This document shows, one piece after another, positions 4,860 through 9,653 of a DNA stretch of 9,653 bases (positions are counted from its first letter, which is position 1; every line of letters begins with the position of its first letter). The notes under the pieces are model-generated. The model saw nothing but the letters and a program-made list of their open reading frames with translations. It did no database searches and was not told the DNA's origin. Location: the NCBI GenBank assembly GCA_017455085.1, contig JAFTBT010000104.1:1-9653 (forward strand). Reading direction: 5' to 3'. The translations under genes were made by a program, and so were the position numbers. The DNA comes from Synergistaceae bacterium. GTDB taxonomy: Bacteria > Synergistota > Synergistia > Synergistales > Aminobacteriaceae.

Positions 4860-5801
4860 CTAGTCTGCTTTCCTGCCGGTGAGGAACTTTATCACCAGCG
4901 GCCACACTATCATCATGAACGACAGCGTTATTATCTGTGACACCAGCCTCCCTACATGGGGCCCCAACGCCGTACTCATCATTATGCCGTCAAGATCCAC
5001 CAATGCCCACCCAAGCGGGATAAGCCCTATCACGCAAATCAATACCCCCTTGAAGTTCCAGCCTGTGGGAGTGAACTTGATGAACCTGCTCTCTATGTAC
5101 CAAAGCACTCCAAACACCGCAAACCCTCCGGCATCTCCCCAAGAGTCTATCTGCATCTTCACAGGGTCAACGAGTAATTTCCCGTCAACGTAGTCCAGCG
5201 GGTAGGGCTTGTAGGTTATGTACACCAGCGTCCCGACTCCGGCAAGGAATGCGAAAACCATAAACAGCACATCTTTTTCCGGATGCTCGTCCAGATACGC
5301 AAATATCTTCTGCGTCAGCCACAGTGCCAGCAGCCCGAACACAAACCCTACAAGTACGTCCTGCGGAGTATGAACACCCAGATAGTTGCGCGAAATCATC
5401 GTCAGCAGAATCATGAACACCAGAAAATACTTCAGAGCCTTGTTTTTCGTGATGACTGCCAGCCCGCCGTATAAAGGTGTACACATCATCGTGTGTCCGC
5501 TCGGAAATGAGTAGCCTCCGGATCTGGCTATGGCATTGTTCGCGGGAATGATTCTAGAGTCCTTAATCCACGGCCTATATATGCAGGCGGTGAGCTTGAG
5601 AATCGCGTTGATCGTCTGGCTAAACTTCCACGCATAGAGAATGAATAACCCCTTTTTCTTGTCCAGACACCAGTACACGAACACAGGCAGCAATACTATA
5701 TACGTAACTGCAAAGGTAGAAAGATGATTCACGAATGGAGTCAGTGCGTCATTGATGCTCAGGCGGAAATCCTGAAGCCAAAGTAAATATGTTATGTCCA
5801 T
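4860..5801 (-). CDS. PAP2-family membrane phosphatase
   Basis: This is a polytopic inner-membrane protein of 313 residues. The PAP2 (phosphatidic acid phosphatase type 2) signature is complete: KX6RP at K69-R76-P77, PSGH at 100-103, and SRxxxGVHxxxD from S137 with H144 and D148. The histidines carry out phosphate-ester hydrolysis through a phospho-His intermediate. Hydrophobic segments lie near 32-45, 51-66, 104-117, 123-136, 148-163, 178-196, 225-236, 252-268 and 287-306. Family members act on phosphatidate, phosphatidylglycerophosphate, undecaprenyl pyrophosphate or lipid A phosphates; the substrate here cannot be told. It is longer than the usual ~200-residue PAP2 core because of the extra C-terminal membrane region. 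GAGGT lies 6 bp before the ATG. It starts 20 bp after the lipoprotein gene with no terminator between, so the two are probably co-transcribed. Confidence 0.93.
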   Translation of the reverse strand: MDITYLLWLQDFRLSINDALTPFVNHLSTFAVTYIVLLPVFVYWCLDKKKGLFILYAWKFSQTINAILKLTACIYRPWIKDSRIIPANNAIARSGGYSFPSGHTMMCTPLYGGLAVITKNKALKYFLVFMILLTMISRNYLGVHTPQDVLVGFVFGLLALWLTQKIFAYLDEHPEKDVLFMVFAFLAGVGTLVYITYKPYPLDYVDGKLLVDPVKMQIDSWGDAGGFAVFGVLWYIESRFIKFTPTGWNFKGVLICVIGLIPLGWALVDLDGIMMSTALGPHVGRLVSQIITLSFMMIVWPLVIKFLTGRKAD

Positions 5802-5821
5802 AAAAATACCTCGTTTCGTTG

Positions 5822-7843
5822 CTATTTATTCTGCAAGATATTCACTGCTGCGTGGTCTTGGCCGCTCTGAATATCTATCTGCAGCATTCTTATTCCTGTT
5901 TTGTTCTCCTCAAGAGTAATAACTATGTCCTTAGGGTTAGCACCTGTGGCCTTCCCGCTGGTCTCCGAGAGAGTTGCCCAGTTTCCGCCGTCGCTGGTCT
6001 TGTAGGAGAGAGTCCAATCCTCTTCAGCAAGCACCTTCAGCGTGAGGGTGTCGGGTTTTTCGTCAAGAGTGTACGAGAACACTACGATAGGCTTATTGTT
6101 GAAATGAGCTGCTAAGTTGTATGAGGCTAATGCTAAGCTGTTTACGGTTGAGCTCAGTGAACGGCCGACCAGTTTTGCTGCTACATGAGGCGGAGGCGTT
6201 AAGACTATGGAAGCTGTCTGTTTGTTCCCGAACCATTTATCTGCGCGGTCATAAGTTGTTCCTGAACGCTCAAATGATGATGTTGTTGCTCCATCCCTTA
6301 CGTCAAAATCAATGTTGAGCTTCACTGTCTTGTTGGACTTCCAGAAATCCGGCTTGACTTCCCAAACCCAGTCTGTCGTGTACGAAAGCATACTTGTAGC
6401 TTCTCCGGCAGGTATTAGTGTTCCCCACATACTCGCAGGAAGATACACATCCGCATACCACCCTGCACTTGATGCATGATTCGCTCCGCAGTTGTTCACC
6501 ATGTCCCAGCCGTATGGTTTCCATGTCTGAGAGTTCGAGTAGCTCGCTCCGTCAATAGCATACGGGCCTGTATACTGGTGTACTCCCGCCCAACTGATTA
6601 TGTCGTGTGATGTAGTCCCGGTGTATTTTGCCTCGTCCAAAACAGGGCTGCCCTTAAGATTCGCAGGATTGGCCGCGATGAGAGCAACATTGTCTGCTGT
6701 GCTGCCATCAAGCCATGCCTCAAAGCCGAGATATTTCGTGTAGCCGTAAAGGTATTGAGCTGATGAGCCTGTGATAGGTGCAACTGTAGCTTTCTTGTAG
6801 TTATTCGGGTTAGTGTATGCACTCGACTGGACGTAGTAATAATCATTTCCGGTCTTGAATGAATGCGCGGAATATACTTTCAAGTTCAGCTTATTGGTTC
6901 TGCTCATAGTGAAGGCCATTGCTGCATTGTTCCAGCCTTCATGAGTTATCCCTTCAGCAGTAAGGCCAGTGTATGAGAAATCCAGTGTGTGATCCTTTCT
7001 GTCGGCATCTTCAGCCAAAGCTCCAGCAGCAGAGAATTTCGCAGACGAAACAAACTCGCTTGTGTGGGTCTGTCCGTCAGCATCAGCAGCAATATCCTCC
7101 GAAAGTACATCAATGAAAATATTGCGGATACCGAACGAAGATATCCACTCGAAGAGATTCATCCAGCGTTCCACTACAAAATCAACAGCCGTGTACAGTG
7201 CTTCATAGTCGCCGCTGATAATTTCGTCGTCGCTGATGGGTTCGTCGCCGCTGAGAATGTCTATTATGTACTGCGAAGTTTCCTGCTGGGATGGTGTGCC
7301 TTCACTGTAGATAATGTCGTTCATCGTAGGCACTGTGTACGTGTAGAGTCTGAACGAGTTTCCGGTGCTGATTCTGGACATTGCGTAGACCTCAAGCCAG
7401 CCTGATTCTCCGACTATGCTGGGATCTTCGGCGGATTCTCCGAGATCAGTGCGTACCCTGTTGATGAAGTCAATATCTGCCTCCGCAAGAATTATCACGT
7501 CCTCGCTGTCGTAGTGCCTGCGAAGTTCGTAGGGGTCATAGAGTGCTGGTGCTTGGGTCTCTTCCGTGAAAGATGCGTCCTCCATCCAGATATTGCCGTC
7601 TCCGCTTACGGACAACTGATAGATTTTCACTTCCAGCAGTCCGGCAAGTATGAGGTCATTGCTGACGACTTGAGAGACTATTTCCTGCTTGATGTCGTCA
7701 GAGTCAAAAGCTTCCTTCATGCTGACACTGCTAGCTGTTCTTCTAGAGCTGCCAGAGTCCGAAGAGCTACTGCCGCACCCTCCAAAGCTGACGAAAGCAA
7801 AGAAAACTATCATCAGCCACGCGTAAAATATTTTGTGCTTCAT
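5822..7843 (-). CDS. Large secreted lipoprotein with BACON-like C-terminal domain
   Basis: I cannot assign a function to this 673-residue protein. The N-terminus has K2, K4, a hydrophobic stretch (I5-F20) and SFGGC, a loose lipobox with C23 as the lipidated residue, followed by a Ser-rich linker. It is therefore probably anchored in a membrane and exposed. Residues about 40-270 are acidic and partly helical, with no family I recognise. About 270-570 is rich in Gly, Ser, Thr, Tyr and Trp, like beta-sandwich surface proteins. The final ~85 residues (from about 589) match the BACON pattern: DWTLSY, WATLSETSGKATG, IVITLEENKTGIR and a closing ILQNK. BACON domains are best known from Bacteroidota surface and mucin/glycan-linked proteins, so a glycan-binding role is possible but unproved. 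GGGAGGA stands 9 bp before the ATG. The downstream PAP2 gene is 20 bp away. Confidence 0.85.
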   Translation of the reverse strand: MKHKIFYAWLMIVFFAFVSFGGCGSSSSDSGSSRRTASSVSMKEAFDSDDIKQEIVSQVVSNDLILAGLLEVKIYQLSVSGDGNIWMEDASFTEETQAPALYDPYELRRHYDSEDVIILAEADIDFINRVRTDLGESAEDPSIVGESGWLEVYAMSRISTGNSFRLYTYTVPTMNDIIYSEGTPSQQETSQYIIDILSGDEPISDDEIISGDYEALYTAVDFVVERWMNLFEWISSFGIRNIFIDVLSEDIAADADGQTHTSEFVSSAKFSAAGALAEDADRKDHTLDFSYTGLTAEGITHEGWNNAAMAFTMSRTNKLNLKVYSAHSFKTGNDYYYVQSSAYTNPNNYKKATVAPITGSSAQYLYGYTKYLGFEAWLDGSTADNVALIAANPANLKGSPVLDEAKYTGTTSHDIISWAGVHQYTGPYAIDGASYSNSQTWKPYGWDMVNNCGANHASSAGWYADVYLPASMWGTLIPAGEATSMLSYTTDWVWEVKPDFWKSNKTVKLNIDFDVRDGATTSSFERSGTTYDRADKWFGNKQTASIVLTPPPHVAAKLVGRSLSSTVNSLALASYNLAAHFNNKPIVVFSYTLDEKPDTLTLKVLAEEDWTLSYKTSDGGNWATLSETSGKATGANPKDIVITLEENKTGIRMLQIDIQSGQDHAAVNILQNK

Positions 7844-7898
7844 GTGTGAGAATCCTCCCTGTAATTATGGTGAAAATAGTGGTGTGTGAAATTTGAAC

Positions 7899-7904
7899 AT
7901 TATA
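7899..7904 (-). promoter_or_regulatory. -10 box for the lipoprotein-PAP2 unit
   Basis: The minus strand has TATAAT (7904-7899) without a recognisable -35. Transcription would begin near 7892, about 50 nt before the lipoprotein ATG. It is the only good candidate in the gap after the C-S lyase gene. Confidence 0.45.
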
Positions 7905-7910
7905 CTCCAT

Positions 7911-7928
7911 AAAAACCCGCTGCTTGGG
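7911..7928 (-). terminator. Weak terminator after the C-S lyase gene
   Basis: CCC (7928-7926) pairs with GGG (7918-7916), directly followed by TTTTT. The stem is only 3 bp, so it is likely leaky and some read-through into the lipoprotein gene is possible. Confidence 0.3.
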
Positions 7929-7930
7929 AA

Positions 7931-9127
7931 TCAGAGTATATTAACGTGTTTGCTGTAGACTTCCTTCATGCGGGTCAATGCCTCACGTATATACCGCTCC
8001 GGACACGCTATATTCCACCGCTCAAAACATTCACCCTGCTTCCCGAAGATATACCCCTCGTCAAAGAATAACCCTGCTTCTTCCCGGTTCAGCCGCTCCA
8101 GCTCCTGAAAGCCTATGCCTAAGCCCGTCATGTCCAGCCACACTAAATATGTCCCCTCCAGCTCATGCATTTTTATCTGCGGAAATTCCTCAGCCATGAA
8201 CTCAGCGATGATCTTTCTGTTGCGGTCAATCACCTTCAGGCACTCATCCAGCCACATGCCGCAATGCCTATATGCCGCTTCAGCAGCAACATAGCCCAGA
8301 ATATTGCACTTGGGGTTAGGGTTCGAGCATCTCAGCTCCGCAAAGTACTTCGCCCGCAGTTCACCGTTCGGGATAAATATGTTTGATGTCTGGAGGCCTG
8401 CAATGTTGAAGGTCTTGCTCGGTGCTGTGAGTATCAGAGAGTTTTGCGCAAAGTCCTCACTTATCCCCGCAAACACTGTGTGTTCATGTCCCGGCATAAT
8501 CAGGTCGGAATGTATCTCATCAGACACGACAAGCACATGATTCTTCAGGCATATGTCCCCGATTCGAGTCAGCTCCTCACGCGTCCAGACTCTGCCTGTA
8601 GGATTATGGGGGCTGCACAGAATCAGCATCTTGGTGTTTGGGTCTGAGGCCATGCGCTCAAACTCTGGGAAGTCTATCGAGTAGCTTGTGCCTGTGTTGA
8701 TGAGCTGGCAGTCGACGAGTTTACGGTGTGTGAAGTCTATAGCCATATACATCGGATAATACACCGGAGTCATGAGCATCACGCCGTCGCCTTCATGAGT
8801 GAAAGCCCTAACCGCTGCGAAAAACGCATCAACTACGCCGTGAGTGTTGAGTATCCATTCAGGTTTTGCGTCCCAGTGTTGTCGGGAGTGCATCCATGAG
8901 CATACGGCTTCGAGGTATTCCGGTGTGGGGTTAGCGTAGCCGAGAACGGTGGAGTCTAGAGCGTGCTTGATAGCGTCGACGATTTCCGGAGCAGTGGTGA
9001 ACTCCATATCAGCGACAGAGAACGGGATGATGTCTGTGTCTTCAGAGTAGCCATACTGTAAAAGGTCGTTCCATTTGCCCGAACCTGAGTGAAAACGTTT
9101 GTGTGTTGTTGTGAAATCGTAGGTCAT
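7931..9127 (-). CDS. patB: MalY/PatB-type PLP-dependent C-S lyase / aminotransferase
   Basis: This cytoplasmic fold-type I PLP enzyme of 398 residues is close to the usual ~390 of the MalY/PatB group. These enzymes cleave cystathionine or cysteine to pyruvate, ammonia and a thiol or hydrogen sulfide. The group hallmarks are present: PFSVADMEFTTAPEI (35-49), GVVDA (97-101), SPHNPTG with N175, SDEIHSDL with the PLP-contacting D203, and SKTFNIAGLQ with the Schiff-base lysine K238. The Arg near the C-terminus (in RWNIACPERYI) is placed to bind the substrate carboxylate. The frame is open 15 codons upstream, but the ATG at 9127 has AAGGAGG 8 bp before it and gives the family start. Whether it acts mainly as a lyase or as an aminotransferase cannot be read from sequence. 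It is monocistronic or leaks weakly into the lipoprotein gene, and is divergent from the Mrr-N-like gene. Confidence 0.93.
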   Translation of the reverse strand: MTYDFTTTHKRFHSGSGKWNDLLQYGYSEDTDIIPFSVADMEFTTAPEIVDAIKHALDSTVLGYANPTPEYLEAVCSWMHSRQHWDAKPEWILNTHGVVDAFFAAVRAFTHEGDGVMLMTPVYYPMYMAIDFTHRKLVDCQLINTGTSYSIDFPEFERMASDPNTKMLILCSPHNPTGRVWTREELTRIGDICLKNHVLVVSDEIHSDLIMPGHEHTVFAGISEDFAQNSLILTAPSKTFNIAGLQTSNIFIPNGELRAKYFAELRCSNPNPKCNILGYVAAEAAYRHCGMWLDECLKVIDRNRKIIAEFMAEEFPQIKMHELEGTYLVWLDMTGLGIGFQELERLNREEAGLFFDEGYIFGKQGECFERWNIACPERYIREALTRMKEVYSKHVNIL

Positions 9128-9158
9128 GTAAAAAACCTCCTTGCATAAAGTCAAGAGT

Positions 9159-9164
9159 ATTATA
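9159..9164 (-). promoter_or_regulatory. -10 box for the C-S lyase gene
   Basis: The minus strand has TATAAT (9164-9159) with a poor -35 (TTAGCT at 17 bp). Transcription would start near 9152, leaving about 25 nt of leader. The 10-bp palindrome at 9169-9178 lies in the spacer. Confidence 0.5.
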
Positions 9165-9168
9165 GCCC

Positions 9169-9178
9169 GCAATATTGC
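9169..9178. promoter_or_regulatory. Palindrome GCAATATTGC, possible shared operator
   Basis: This perfect 10-bp palindrome lies between the -35 and -10 of the C-S lyase promoter and overlaps the -35 candidate of the divergent plus-strand promoter. The position fits a repressor site acting on both genes; no protein is known from the sequence. Confidence 0.35.
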
Positions 9179-9202
9179 CCGAGCTAAATTTTGAAGTATA
9201 AT
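9175..9202 (+). promoter_or_regulatory. Promoter of the Mrr-N-like gene
   Basis: TTGCCC (9175-9180), a 16-bp spacer and TATAAT (9197-9202) give a perfect -10 and a 4-of-6 match at -35. The predicted start is near 9209. Confidence 0.5.
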
Positions 9203-9254
9203 TTTTGCCTATCAGCTAGAAACACACATAAATTGTCAGAGGTGAAAAATTGTC

Positions 9255-9653
9255 ATGCCTGTTCCCAGCACTGAGGATATACGCAGGGCACTGCTTGAGA
9301 TTCTAAGGGTAGGAAATCCCCGGTCTATCACTGCCAAAGGATGGATAACTCTGGCAGCAGAACATTTAGGTGTAACGGCATTGATACAGACTCAGGATGG
9401 CAAAGAGTTAAGGGACAGGGTAAAAGAATCTCTGCGGTATTTGACGGAGCAGCATATGATATCGAATCCGTCGAGGTATACATACATGATAATGAAGAAG
9501 GGGCAGAGCGTGTTGGAGGATAAAGCAGTAGCAGCAGATGAAGGGTTTGGAGTATTGCCTGATGATTTGGATTTGACTGGTGATGATGCTGAAGCTGTAG
9601 TAGATGATGACGATGTTGTCGCTGAGCATGACGCTGTTGTTGCAGGTGATGAC
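9255..9653 (+). CDS. Partial gene: Mrr N-terminal-like winged-helix protein with acidic segment
   Basis: The frame is open from the ATG at 9255 to the window edge (133 codons, no stop), with AGAGGTG about 10 bp before the start. Residues about 5-88 resemble the Mrr N-terminal domain, a winged helix that brings the Mrr restriction nuclease to DNA. Supporting signs are the helix TEDIRRALLEILRVG, LAAEHLGVT, DGKELRDRVKESLRYLTEQ, SNPSRYTYMI and KKGQSVLED. From about residue 94 the chain turns strongly acidic, with many Asp-Asp pairs, and reads as a disordered linker or a DNA mimic-like stretch. Any catalytic domain would lie beyond the window. It may be an Mrr-type restriction enzyme, a regulator using the same fold, or a protein with a different C-terminal effector. 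It is divergent from the C-S lyase gene and shares its promoter region. Confidence 0.65.
   Translation, partial: MPVPSTEDIRRALLEILRVGNPRSITAKGWITLAAEHLGVTALIQTQDGKELRDRVKESLRYLTEQHMISNPSRYTYMIMKKGQSVLEDKAVAADEGFGVLPDDLDLTGDDAEAVVDDDDVVAEHDAVVAGDD

Noticed and set aside
5185..5484. Open frames shadowing PAP2 and the other large genes on both strands, for example 5185-5484 minus and 2312-2821 plus.
   Set aside because: They lie fully inside well-supported genes, lack ribosome-binding sites and have low-complexity or unlikely composition.

Overview
The window looks like ordinary chromosomal DNA of a Gram-negative-type anaerobic bacterium, about half G+C. A gut or rumen member of the Synergistota is my best guess. 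This rests on general resemblance only: an amino-acid-catabolic NAD(P)-glutamate dehydrogenase, a long L25/CTC protein next to pth, and a BACON-like lipoprotein. No phage, insertion sequence or CRISPR array is visible.

Layout, left to right. (1) 1-300: two minus-strand tRNA genes, Leu(UAA) then initiator fMet(CAU), preceded by a strong sigma-70 promoter. (2) 300-581: a non-coding gap ending in a perfect -10 box, then a GT4 glycosyltransferase on the plus strand. (3) 1757-4602, minus strand: the cluster L25/ctc, pth and glutamate dehydrogenase, read right to left. An extended -10 promoter lies before ctc. A strong intrinsic terminator is built into the last codons of pth, just before the glutamate dehydrogenase ribosome-binding site. 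The cluster converges on the glycosyltransferase, and a hairpin between them probably stops both. (4) 4618-4806, plus strand: a compact unit divergent from ctc, with its own extended -10 promoter and a strong terminator and no recognised gene. It is either a structured small RNA or the mRNA of a 30-residue Cys-rich peptide. (5) 4813-7904, minus strand: a two-gene unit of a large lipoprotein with a BACON-like C-terminal domain and, 20 bp downstream, a PAP2-family membrane phosphatase. (6) 7931-9164, minus strand: a MalY/PatB-type PLP C-S lyase/aminotransferase. Its promoter is back to back with that of a plus-strand gene that runs off the right edge. That gene encodes an N-terminal winged helix resembling the Mrr N-terminal domain, followed by a very acidic segment.

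The best-understood genes serve translation (two tRNAs, L25, peptidyl-tRNA hydrolase) and amino-acid breakdown (glutamate dehydrogenase, C-S lyase). The envelope genes (glycosyltransferase, lipoprotein, PAP2) have less certain roles. The parts most worth a second look are the 4618-4806 unit, the lipoprotein/PAP2 pair and the partial Mrr-N-like gene with its shared palindromic promoter region.
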